A DNA stretch of 64,000 bases from Sthenelais limicola. Its lineage: Eukaryota > Annelida > Polychaeta > Phyllodocida > Sigalionidae. The stretch covers positions 60,044,773-60,108,772 of the forward strand of contig OW804095.1 of assembly GCA_942159475.1 (NCBI GenBank), in the 5' to 3' direction. The notes below the pieces were generated by a model. The model was not told the origin of the DNA. It saw only the letters and a program-made list of their open reading frames with translations, and made no database searches. Shown here piece by piece: positions 1-12,100 of the stretch. Made by a program: the position numbers and the translations under genes. Position 1 is the first letter of the stretch. Every line of letters starts with the position of its first letter.

Positions 1-186
1 ATTGTACATCTGTTGTGTGTGAATATAGACTTTGGCTTCTAAACATAAAATTCAATATTTTATATTCTGAGGAGGAGCCTATAAAGCAAATAATTATGCT
101 ATTGGTCCACTTCCTGGAATGATATATTTTTATATTCCAGGATATTTCAGTTCTCTTAAATACATGTGAACCAGAAATGTTCATAG

Positions 187-612
187 TGATATACTATTGG
201 GTAGATAGTGTATGCCTAAATAGTTAATGTTAGTGTTTTCAATCAAACTCTAATGTGGATACTCCTTCCTTTGTCCTATAAAGTATCCATTTATCCATAG
301 ATAGAGTTAGTTATATTCCTATTCCACAATTCTGAGTAATACCAGAGCAGGGAAAAAGAAGAATGTAGGTAAACTGAATAGTTACTCTCATTTTCTGCCA
401 CTCCAGCCCTGATTTCCATCTCTCAATGGCTGAGAGTAGAATAGGTTTTTACTCCATTGTTGATTGGTAATATTCCGAGCTAGTTTTGATGGTAAATGCT
501 ACAACAAAACTTCCAATATATTGTTTTAAAGATACCTCATCGAGGCCTTGTTCTCCACCAATTGATATACTATTGGGTAGTTAGTGTATGCCTAAATAAT
601 AGTTAATGTTAA
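187..612. repeat. Pair of direct repeats about 45 bp long
   Basis: The segment beginning TGATATACTATTGGGTAG at 187 recurs at 563 with one substitution and a short insertion near its end. The copies lie 376 bp apart. They could be a local duplication or the remains of terminal repeats; nothing coding lies between them. Confidence 0.6.
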
Positions 613-3514
613 TATTATATGGAGTAAAGTCCAAAACACGTCTTTCCTAACTGTTCTGTTAATAGTAAGTGTTTCTTTATTCAAGTTTTACAACTGCTCA
701 CAGCTCTGGCCTCCTAGCTGTGCCACATACCGTGTCTCTCACTGGTGGACATTCCTCTACGTACATGCATGCTACCTAATATACAATCATAACTATGTAG
801 ACTTGCCCTGAGGATCTGTCTGTCCACCTTGTGGTATAACAATAGTCTTCTACTTCTTTTCTCTTATTGACATTCCTCATTGGGAAATTGGAATAGTCTG
901 GCAACCTGAGATTGGTATAAATAAACTTGCACAGAAATAGAAAGTGTTTCCCCACCATGAGAACTTCCCGTTGCTATATATGCCACCTCATTGTTCATGC
1001 CTATCTTAATTCATAACAGCCATGGCATATGAATACTCATGCTCGAATGAAGCCATAGCTTATTCAATATATTTTGTTACGAGAACTAGTCCAGCTCATT
1101 CAGCTGTTGTCACACTAGTACATCTACAATGCAATGATTTTTGTGTGGATATGGTAATTTCTGCTTTAGCTTTGATTGTGATAATTGGTTTTGCTTTCAT
1201 AGTTGGACCGTGTTTGCTTCCCATCAAAACTACATAGATAAAAGAGAAACTGTTCCGTTCAAACATTAGTAACATTGATCGAAATCTAGGGAACATAAAT
1301 CATATGAGCAAATTAGCAAATGCAGTTTCTTAATGCAAGATCCATGAGGCAAAATGTAAAGGAAATTGAGCAAGGCCTTGAATCGCTTCTCTGAATCCGG
1401 TCAGTGATGGAAACAAAGATGGTCACGAACGAGCTTATTCTTTTTTTGAATCCCAAAAATAATTTTATAGCCCGCGCATAGTTGTCAAAGTTTTATTCCA
1501 AGAATATGTAGTAGTCACGGATATACATGTACATGTATCCAAATATTGTAACGAGTATATATATGGCTTTATAGCATGTCCCATGATTCAATAATGTGCC
1601 ATCTGGTCGGGCCTTCTGTAGTCGATCACTGTACATTCGCCGATGAATTCGTTTCTTGTCAACCTTGAGCTGAGAATACCACAGGTCGTTGAACCTGTTT
1701 CTGAGTGATTATGATCAGCTGATACCATGCAGCAGGAGGCATAACATATCCACCGTAGCCATGGTTATCCTTTTTAATCTCCATCTTTGTAATAGAAAAT
1801 GTATCCCAAAACAAGTCCTAGATATTGATTTTCCTATATCACTCGGAAAAAAGGGATTATGAATTTTATTAACGAGCTTTAAGTCTTATGCGTATAAGGA
1901 ATAAGGAGCTGATATGATCCGTATGAGGTGTAGTCCAGTCAACATAATATTATTATCTTTGCCTTGGGATGAATCCTAGGACTGGGTAAGTTAAGATTGG
2001 ATGAAAAGGAAACATGGAAGCGGTCAAAATCTGATTAAATAAAAAAGGAGTACGCAGAGGAATGAAAAGGCGCTGATTCACATGCGACAATGGGATTAGA
2101 TTGACGGTTTGATCGTTAATCCCAGAGGTCTTTCCATGAAGGGAGGCAAGACGCAAAGGAAACAGTTAAATGGATTATCGTTGATTTGAAGGTTTATCAG
2201 AGAGTCAACGCAAAAAGACAATTGCCGGTTGTATTATTTTACAAGTAAATATTGCAACGGGATCATGCCTTCAATGACTCTATTCATAAACCCCCAAATG
2301 AACATGGACTTAATTAAGGTGTACAGTTTCTTAATCAGGAGATTGAATTAATCCTCGTTATCAAGTCGTGCTACACAGGTTTCTTGGGCAACCAAACCTT
2401 GCGTTGTCAGATATCTTAAAGGGGTATTTAAAGATTATAACCTTTAACTACATGTTCCTCTCATGTAGCAATGCTCAACTAATATTTCCCAGGTTTAGTA
2501 CAACTGTTATACCTCATGGTAACATAGCCTAAAATTTTCTTCCTGTATACATGTTACCTGTACTAAGATCTACAATAAATCTACGCTGCTATACTCTACG
2601 CTACATCTCCTTTTCCTTTGTGTTACACATAGTATAACACAACTATAATGCCATGCTCGCTAGGAGGTACACTGGACAATACAAGATAATATGATATAAG
2701 ATGTGTCGTGTGATGAATCTTAGAATATACAATAAGATAAGTTCTTAAATATAGTCCTTTGATTATTTAGGTTCCATAGCAAAAATATTATTTGGTTAAT
2801 GAAGATCTTGGAGGAAATGTTGAAATAAATATTTATTCTGTTATAAATTCATTAATGTATTCAGACTGCTAAATTAATAGTTTTATAAAGGTTTCATAAA
2901 TAGTAACATACTTCTTAAGACCGGTCTTAAATTAAAGATTTCTCGTTTACGTTTACGATATCCTAAGCTAATATACAACACACAGAGAAAATGAAAGGAG
3001 TCAGTTTGACTCTAAAAGGGAGTCCAGCACATGTCGCCATAATAACTCCTTTTTGGAGTCATGTTGACTCCCTTTCAAGGAGGACTCAATTTGACTCACT
3101 TAGAAAGAGAATCAAACCATTTTGTTTCCCTTTTGTTAGGTTCATGCTTTACCCCTCTCATGCATTCCCAGTCTTTTATTTATGCTCAGAAAATCATCAT
3201 TTCATCATTTTGGTTCATCATTTTCTTGTACACAAGAATTCAGCTTTGAAGTGGTGAAGGTGGCTAGCATAGGTAGTCACTAGGCAACAGCCACTTCCGG
3301 TAACCAAGGTCAAAGATAATTCATTTTGCCGCTCCGGTATAGCAGCATAGCCATACTGAATATGATATCCATACTACAATAAATACCCAAAGATATTACT
3401 CACAAGATGAGGAATTCAGTTTCTCCACCATCCAAACACAAATCTCAATGGAAGTGGCATTCCAAATGAATTGTCTAAACACAATTAAGGACATGTGACT
3501 TTGGTCTGGTCCTT

Positions 3515-4380
3515 TGTTTTTTTTGTATTTAATATTTTTTTATTCAGCTACTACATTATGTATCAGGTACAATATTCTCAGTGAGTGCTGACAAAATTTA
3601 ACAAATCTTCTTTTTAACAATACCAGATAATTAAACATCTAGAAGAGTCCATAAGCACATTTCAATAAAGTATACATATCAAGGGTAAATACACATAAGT
3701 TTAGAAACCATGGCCAGTACCAGTGCAGTGTCTAAGTCATTACAGTCCTAATTATTTTGCTAATCCCTATTATAAACAAAAAGATTTTTTTGGACCTTCC
3801 TAACTCACATGTAGCCACTGTCATGCTCTAGGGCTCAAAGGATCAAGTACATGTATCATTTGGCTCATCACTGCTCGACAAGTCATGGCCCAGTGCAAAA
3901 ACCTTTTTCAGACTTCTAGGTCAGCACGCTTCCTGGATCCAATGATCAAATAATCGATTAAATAACCAAACAAACAAATAGTCAGAATCAACAAACAGAC
4001 AAAGTAATCAGACACCAAAAATCAAAAAATAGTCAGTAACACACAAACCAACAATTGTGCAATTTAGTGGAAGACAAGAGGGTCCTGCAAAGACCAAACT
4101 TTTTCAGTCTCTACAAATAATTTGACACATTAACCTTTCACATGAGTCACAAAAGATGCCTTATCCTCTAAATTTCGAATATTAACTGGGAGGGCATTCC
4201 ATATTACCTTAGTTTTACCAAATAAACTACGTCAAATACAGTCCTTCTTCCAATTTTCTACAATCATTCTGGCTGGGTCTCTCATTTCATATCTATGATT
4301 AGGAGGGTCTTGGTCGCGATTTCCAGTCCAGAACAGGGCAAGACATCTCTGTAATCTTGTCTTCACTACAAATGTGTGGG
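3515..4380 (-). mobile_element. LINE remnant, C-terminal end of ORF2 and 3' tail
   Basis: Minus-strand translation of about 4369-4130 gives a degenerate reading of the C-terminus found in many LINE ORF2 proteins, including the short motifs NHRYEMR and WNALPVNIRNL followed by a Lys-rich helix. At least one in-frame stop interrupts it. Downstream on the minus strand the sequence becomes AT-rich and ends near 3515 with an AATAAA-containing tail. Related tails at 4640-4730 and 5570-5620 look like further 3' ends of the same family. The fragment is 5'-truncated and inactive. Confidence 0.55.
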
Positions 4381-4632
4381 TGGCTTAATTGGCGCGAAAA
4401 TCAAGCTACTCAAGCTACATGTGAGACAGGAAATAGAACAGGAGGGCACTACAATCCACCGTTTCTAACATTCCTTCCTTCCTTCGATATTAATATGAAG
4501 GATCATATATATAACCATTAAACATATAATTAGAAAGGTTTGATCTGTGATAAATTAGACATCATATGTGCTGTCTGGCCTTGCAATGTTTGATAGGGGC
4601 ATAGGGGAATGTATCATAATAGGAAGCCAGGT

Positions 4633-4730
4633 TGTTTGTGATTGTTTGTTCGTTTGTTTTAAACATTTTATTCAGCTAAACATTTTGCAAAATACAAATT
4701 TCTCAGTATAAGCTGAGATTTTAGTGATAT
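4633..4730 (-). mobile_element. LINE 3' end fragment related to the one at 3515
   Basis: The string TTTTATTCAGCTAAACATTTT and the following CTCAGTATAAGCTGAG resemble 3530-3590, where TTTTTTTATTCAGCTAC is followed by CTCAGTGAGTGCTGA. Read on the minus strand both end in an AATAAA-like tail. It is a short 3' fragment without coding capacity. Confidence 0.4.
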
Positions 4731-6022
4731 TCTGTAGATACTGAATATCTGTGACTCCCTTTTGGAGTCTATCTCTGAACTTTCAGGCTTATCAGAGTCA
4801 AATGACTCGTTTATATTTTTCTGTGCACTCTTATATAAAATTAGGTCTATGATGTTTTTTATGAAACACCACCTGGATCACGTGACCTATCTATAACCTT
4901 ATGCGAACTCCCAGATTTGAGCCTCTTGAGTAGGATCAAATTTGGATAATACCATTGGGAGAGCGGTATTACTTCCCAATATACTTTTCAATCAATTGGT
5001 ATACAGAGAAAACTGGCTGACTTTAATTATGAATCAACTGTAATTAACTTTGTAAATGAGAACTTTCTTGAAATTATTGAATGACCTAACTGAATAGATT
5101 GGATCTTCCTTACATATCTCAGAACGCTGACAAGATTCTGTTACACACTATAACAATTGAAATAAAGTGCATGCGTAGTCTCAACTTACTGCTTGTCGTT
5201 ATCTACCTTAACTAATATGGGCAAGAAGAAGAAACACACATGTTGTTAAATTATGGCATATTACAAAGGCCGATACCTGCGGAATTCATCAATGCTTAAT
5301 TTCCTATTTTCATCAAGTCCAAACCCCTCAGCATTTTTAAGCCAATTGTCGTCACGGGCACCATCAGGAAATTAATTCTCCCAATAATTATGACCAATGA
5401 TGTTTGCCATGCTTTGAAGTAAAGGTTTGCAAAAGTAATGGTTCCGATATGATGTCAGTTGCCGACATAGATTTGATAATTTAGATAAGTATAGTATCAT
5501 CCCTCAAACCCTGAACTTCTAATAATTGTTTAAAACATAGATAAATTGCAATCTTACATGCAGGAATATTTTTTAAACATTTTTATTGGACAAAGTATTA
5601 CAAAGTTCAAATGTAAATTCATACGCATGCAAAATCTTATAAATTTAGGTTGTATTAATTGCCATATATGATTCAATTTTTATAACCACATAACCATATA
5701 TGATACAATTTTTATAACCAAATTATATCACCGAAAGAAAGACAATTCTTCAGAATAAAGGTAATTTCAATAAGCAGAAGGTCAAGGTATTATTGAGGGA
5801 ATGCCGACCGAATGCCGAGAAGAATGCCATCCAAATACATGTACATAAATGAACTTTGATAGTTAATTCTGAGCGATCTTTTTCCGGGTTTTCCCTCGAC
5901 CAATCTCACAGAATTTTACAGCTGAGACGCCGGATTATGTCCTGACAGTGACATCCTATTTAATCCCTGAAGGAAACTCTGTCAGAACTACATAAATAAC
6001 TGATCCATTATTCTTTTATTAG

Positions 6023-6128
6023 GTCTTGCGCTTTCAAGAATCACAAACAATCAATTGGGTGGGTGATGGCCCCCCAGTAGACGAACCAGCATGTGGCTTC
6101 TTTGGAGAGAGATGCCTACCAGGACCTA
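6023..6128 (+). CDS. Guanylyl cyclase exon: membrane-proximal ectodomain
   Basis: Acceptor TTTTATTAG and donor A|GTACGT bound an exon encoding [17 protein letters not shown] and then GERC. This W-x-G-x-PP-x-D-x-P-x-CGF pattern is typical of the segment just outside the membrane in natriuretic-peptide-type receptor cyclases. The exon ends in phase 1. Confidence 0.85.
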
Positions 6129-9100
6129 GTACGTATTTAAAGTATCATCTTAGCACTTTGGTCTCCATCGGTTTTTTTTCGTATCAAGCTTCTTACAGTT
6201 TCCTAAATAGATAGATACATCCTTATTGCATCTAGAACGTACTGTGGGTATTAGACATTCTGACTTAATGTTAAGTCTCCCAGAGTATGCCTTATAGATA
6301 TAGCATGTATCATTAGCCAAGTGATCTTTGTGGTTATTACACTAACCTGGGAGAATATAAACATAAGACCGTTATAACCTTTATTTTCAGATTACATGCC
6401 ACAAATTTTGGGTGGCGTCCTAGGTGGTCTGGGATTCATTTTCATAATCGTGGCGGTAGTTATGTACAGGTGAGAATAATATGTGTCATTTCATACACAA
6501 CTTTTTTTTATAATAACCTTGTGTATCTTATAATATATTCATCAGTCATATCGGGTAAAATGATGTGACAATTATTTACAATGCCATTGCTTGCCATACT
6601 CGACAAAGAATAGAATATGCTCCTAAGGTAGAGTTTGGTTATAGAAGCAAGAGCTCATAGGAGTTTGGCCGATAATTGTTTTACATAACTATTGCATTGG
6701 AAGAAGTCCAATCATGTGGCCTTAACAGTTAATAACGGCATCTCTAACATACTTTTCAATCAAGTTACATAGCATTTACTAGAAATTACAGGCCCAACGC
6801 GTCACAATGGGTTTGATTGATATCTTACGCGAAATAGATATCAAACGCAGGTTTGGTTTTATACTAATATCTTAGAACTCTCTAATGTTGATTTTCTTTA
6901 TACATTCCAGGAACTGGCATTATGAACAAGAGCTTGCAAGCCTTCTATGGAAGATCGATTACAAAGATATCATATTCAGAGATAACCCGCATATTCCTAT
7001 GTTTCCCGGACAGCCGATAAATCGGGTAGGAGCTATTTTTAGTTAAATATCGTATTTATCTCCGGAATGTATTATATGTCCCGAATCGAACGGCAAAAAG
7101 TATAGTAGAACATGACATTGTATCCTAATGACTATCGGCACATAATGAATTCAATCGAAGGCATCGACCTTTTATATAATTATGTGTGTTTATCAACAAG
7201 CAGTGATTTTGTTATACTGAAGCTTGCCCATGACGCCTCTTATCAATTAGACCTGTAATGCCTGCCCCAAGAGGCCGGACAGGCCGGAAGTGCCGGGGAC
7301 TGGTTGGCACAACTTGATTTACATACTGGGCCGGAAATGACGTCTACGCTGATCGTACTGCTTTTTTCATACTATTTTTTACTATGTCACAAAAAAATGT
7401 TCAACCATTCTGAAATTTGGTAAAACATTAGAATATTTTTTTTTCAAGTTACCATGGTAACATGGAACAAGCATACGAGCTATATAAGTATAAATAATGC
7501 CAATCGGTACTCACAGTACATATAGGCAGGTGCCAATCGGTACTCACAGTACACCATTTATAGGCAGGTGCCTATCGATACTCACAATACATCATTTATA
7601 GGCAGTTGCCAATCAATACTCACAGTACATAGGAGTTCATAGGTGGCTGCCAACACAAGACAAATTCCGTGATACTTTAGACGACCACATTGATTCGAAT
7701 TAAGGCCTCTAAGGTTCTCCTTGCCCTTTAAGTGTTTGCCAGGAACGAGAAGAAATAAGAGGAAACATACGCATTACATAATTATGATAGTTGAATATGT
7801 CCTTTGAAGCGCATCCCTTTAATAGCTTTGGAATGTATAGCCTTCGATCCCGGTGGCTTCACAGCATCTCCTTCATGTCATTTCTCTGCACTGATACCAG
7901 CTTCAAATCATTACCCCTGAAACAGGTAATGCTATATATAGGTAATCTAGATATGTCCAGCGAGGTATTTATAAGGAGTCATTGGTATAAATAGTAACTT
8001 GTCATATAACAGCTCGACTAGGCGACCCAATGCGGACCGTAGGGCCAGAGGACCAAACCATAACAACAAATAACGGGTCACCTTTCTTCCACCTAGTGCT
8101 CTTTACTGGTATGGGGAAAAGAATGAGATTCAACTAACTCAGAAATTCCTCCTGTGGACCTCCCTCGTAACTTTGTGCAGGTACTCACAACAACCTAAAG
8201 AAGCTTTGAGTTTACAGGGATTATCATGTAAATTGTCTGCAGACATCTGTACAATAATCTCGTTATTATTTTGTTATTATTTTGTCAGCCTCACTCTACA
8301 CAGAACCCACTTTCCAATGGGTTCCTAGAGAACTCGGACCACTCTGATGTCGGACCGGGCGGGTTAGTGGAGTAGGACCAGGGGGTTAGTGAACTCGGAC
8401 CACTGGGTTAGTGAACTCGGACCACTGGGTTGGTGGAGTCGGACCAAACCATACAATACAAAAACTAACCCTAACCCTAAAATTGGTTGTCCTAAGTCAG
8501 TAAAGCTAGTAGTGGAGTGTCCGAAGTAAAACTGACTAATAAAAGAATTACTTTAACTATATACCTATCGTAATAATGCTCTGCATAAAGCTATGCCTGG
8601 TCCGAGTCTACTAACCCCCTGGTCCGAGTCCACTAACCCACTGGTCCGACCTTACCCAGTCCGAGCTTACAACGGTCCGAGTATACGATGGTCCGAGCCC
8701 AGAACGGTCCGAGTTCACCAGTCACCTTCCAATGAATCAAGCTTTGACAGTGCAGAGCTGTGACATTCTCATGGCTCTGCACTCCAGCAAGCTAACACTG
8801 CAAGCTAACTCTGCAAGCTAACTTATACTTTTTATTGCCCCAATAAACAGAAAACAAAGAAAAAAAATTTCTAGCATTCGCCAATATGGCCACCGTGCAA
8901 CTGAGCATGGATGCAACAGACAATAAGCATGGGAGCCTGTTCTCCCAGCAATACCACAAACAAACTACCAAACAGTACTGTGGCCCAAATGTTGAGGCTT
9001 GGTAAATACAACTAGATTATAGCTAATTATACCATTTTGCTGGATCAGGGCTCAGAAGAATACCACTGCAATCGTGAGCTAAGGGGCTCCTTTTACAGTT

Positions 9101-12100
9101 TATCTTGTTAAAAATGGTGTATGATAGCTCATACCTGAATGAAAACAAATTAAAAACAAAATGTTGTGAGGGGAGGGGGGGGGGGGGGAGAGGGGGATGG
9201 GACAGATAAACCATAGCTATATGAACAATGACAATCTAGGAAGCATAGAAGTTAGAACAAACATCTCACTGGTGCCTGTACGCTTCTCTAGACTTGTGGC
9301 ATATCATGTTTATTCCTACCCTGGTGGATTGGATGATCGTAAACAGGCTGGAAGGAGAGTTCTCATTTCACTAAAAGCCATCATTATGAATCGGATTCAT
9401 AAGCATTGCCTTTGTGGCCAAATAGCATGATCCCAACCAACTTAGAAATGTTATAAGGGTCAATACAATTTGTAACTGTTCATCCCAAAATAGCAAGCAA
9501 TTCCGTGAAAAGCATAGTCCTTCAGACATTAATTTATGAGATTTGCCAAAATGGGAAGCCTGTGTAAAGGAGATGAGAGAGAATTCCTATGAAGGTAGAG
9601 ATGGCCAATGAGTTGCCAAGAGCGTCACGGGAATGACCAATAAGGGATGTAAGTTAACAATCTTGGTATTGCGTACTAGGTGAACCTCTCATCAATTAAT
9701 ACGTTCAGCTACCGTCAGCTACCACTAAAAGATACCATTTGTGGAGGGTTAATGGCACAAGGGAAAGTCTGATACCGTTACCTTTTCAATAAATCCGAGA
9801 TATATGATCAGGATGATCAGGGGTGATGCATAATAATTATTAAGAATACAAAATCGTGAATTTGTAAGCTTTTGTTTATTTATTTGGAAGCAAAATCGTG
9901 ATGTATAAACGTACAGCTACCACATCGTACACTTATAATCGTTCAGGTTAAGTATCCAACTTTTAGTAGCGATTATTCAATTCAATTCAATTCAAGAATT
10001 CTTTATTGCAGATCTTTTTTACAATAAGGTGGTCCAACAATCTAAACAAACAAACGTCTGGATAGGTCTTCCGTTCAGTGCCTGATTCTTGTTCTTGAGC
10101 TTTAGACAGTTTACATAGTTACTACGGTTTTCTAAGACCATTACAAGGTTTGGTAATGAGATGGTAGAATGAGTAGAGTGGTTTGTGGTGTATGAGACAT
10201 TCAATGAGTACATAGTAAGGTTCAGGTTTAGGCAGTGTTGAACTTTCCACTGCCTTTGTACTTTCTGACTTTACAGTGATAATATATGTGTGAGCTGGGC
10301 TCACAGTGATGGAGTATATCATAATTGGTCTCTGTTAGTGTTGTAATACGAACAGTGGTGGAGATACAGTTCAGACAGTAAAAAATTTCAGGGTAGTGTA
10401 CATCATAGGTAGTGTGATGACTGGGGTGAGGTCGGGCACTAGAACAAGTTACCCTTCCCGTCCCAGTGATGTAGCATTGGAGACGAAAGGGCCGGGGCAG
10501 TGTCAGGGGTTCTAGGTCATTCCCCCGCCAACAACCTCCCCGCCGACATTCTCCCCGCCAAAAATCTCCCCGTCGACATTCTCCCCGCCCATCATTCTCC
10601 CCGCCAACATTTTCCCCGCCAATAAATGATTAAAATGTGTACATGTTGAGTGGGAATCGACCTTAAAAATCATGATGTGAAACGCAGCAAAGTGACTGAA
10701 GTAAAAGAATAGTATTTGGTGGAATTGTAAACTGTTTTTATTTTCTAATTCTCTTCACACAAATACACAATTTTGTTTAGTATAGCCAAGTTATACTATC
10801 AAATTCTACTATCAAATTCTAGCATAATTTATCATTATCAAAGAACATCATTATACATCACCATAACACATCACAATATGCCGTAACATTATGTCAAACA
10901 ATTCATCCTATTGCCCATTATTCATAACTTCTTTAGGGTTTCAACAATTAGTGTACTCTTCAAGGTTAATTACATTTAATTGAATTGAATACACTTTTAT
11001 TTGTCAAGAATTACAGATAGGTTTAATATTAATGAAAAAATAGCTATAGTAGTTGAGTATAAGTCCACATAAAAAGGGGATATACGGTCAATATGTACAG
11101 TACAGCATGCTGTAATAATCACGTAGTAGGTTGCGATTTATTTATTCCCCCTCCCTGCTCGTCGAATAATAATTACTAATCAAGAAATACATTTAAAACC
11201 CTTAAATTATATCGGCGGGGAAAATGTCGGTGGGGAGGTAATTTGGTGGGGAGAGTGACGGGTGGGGAAAGTGTATGGCGGAGAAATGGAGGCGGGGAGA
11301 ATGTGGGCGGGGGAAACACCAGACACCATGTCGGGTACTAAATCAAGTTACCCTTCCGCACCCACAGGCATCTCGTTTCTGATAGGGGGAGTGGGGGGCA
11401 CAGTCACTGTTGAGGGGTCCTATCAGGGTGTTTATGGATTATGCAGGTCTGAAGGGCGACAGGGTTCTTTCTGTGTATTTTTTGAATGTATGTTTGTCCT
11501 CGATTCTGTGGGCTTCGATGTGGAGTTCATTCCATCATTTTTGGCATTTAGATCATTGAGTTATTAATTTTTGATAATTTTGAATTTAGGACTTTCAGGT
11601 TTTTTCTACCGGGGGCATGGCTCCTGGTGGAGAGTTTCCTGTCATCTAGATTGTCTGGGTTTTGTGAAAGGTAAAAAGACATGTCCAATATGTGTTTGTC
11701 CCTATGGGCCTGTAGAGGCCAGATATTCAGGGTTCTATGCTCTTGGTCAACGTTCTCATATTTTGTTTTATTAAAAATTATTCTGAGGGCTCTGTTCTGT
11801 TGAGATTGTCATTTTTGTAGCATCGATTTGGGGGGTGAGTCATATATGAAATCACGGAAGTCTAAATTTGGAAGAATGGCCATTTTGTATAGGTCATGTT
11901 TGGCCTTGGTTGTTAGTGAATCTCTCGCCCTATACAGTAGTCTGATTTTTGTGTTGACTATGTTTAGGGTATTTTTTGTGTGGGTTTTGAAGGTTAATAG
12001 TTGTCAAGAGTGAAACCAAGGTATTTATACTCATGTACCTGTTCTAGAGTTGATTTGCCCAATTTGAGGTCTTTGGCAAGGGTCATTTGTTTTTTCAGTG

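Larger units (their letters stand above)
1..6022. other. Upstream intron or ectodomain-side sequence of the guanylyl cyclase gene
   Basis: No convincing coding exon was found here. Because the first recognisable exon begins at 6023 in mid-protein, this stretch is probably intron of the receptor guanylyl cyclase gene. It contains a duplicated segment of about 45 bp (187-235 and 563-612), short GACTCC-rich palindromic stretches near 2990-3100 and 4750-4800, and LINE 3' ends on the minus strand near 3515, 4640 and 5570. A missed small ectodomain exon cannot be excluded. Confidence 0.5.

Noticed and set aside
7498..7647. CRISPR-like array
   Set aside because: Units are contiguous without unique spacers; it is a eukaryotic minisatellite.
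8463..8480. Interstitial telomere (CTAACCCTAACCCTAAAA)
   Set aside because: Only two units, lying inside a fold-back element; too short to be a telomeric relic.
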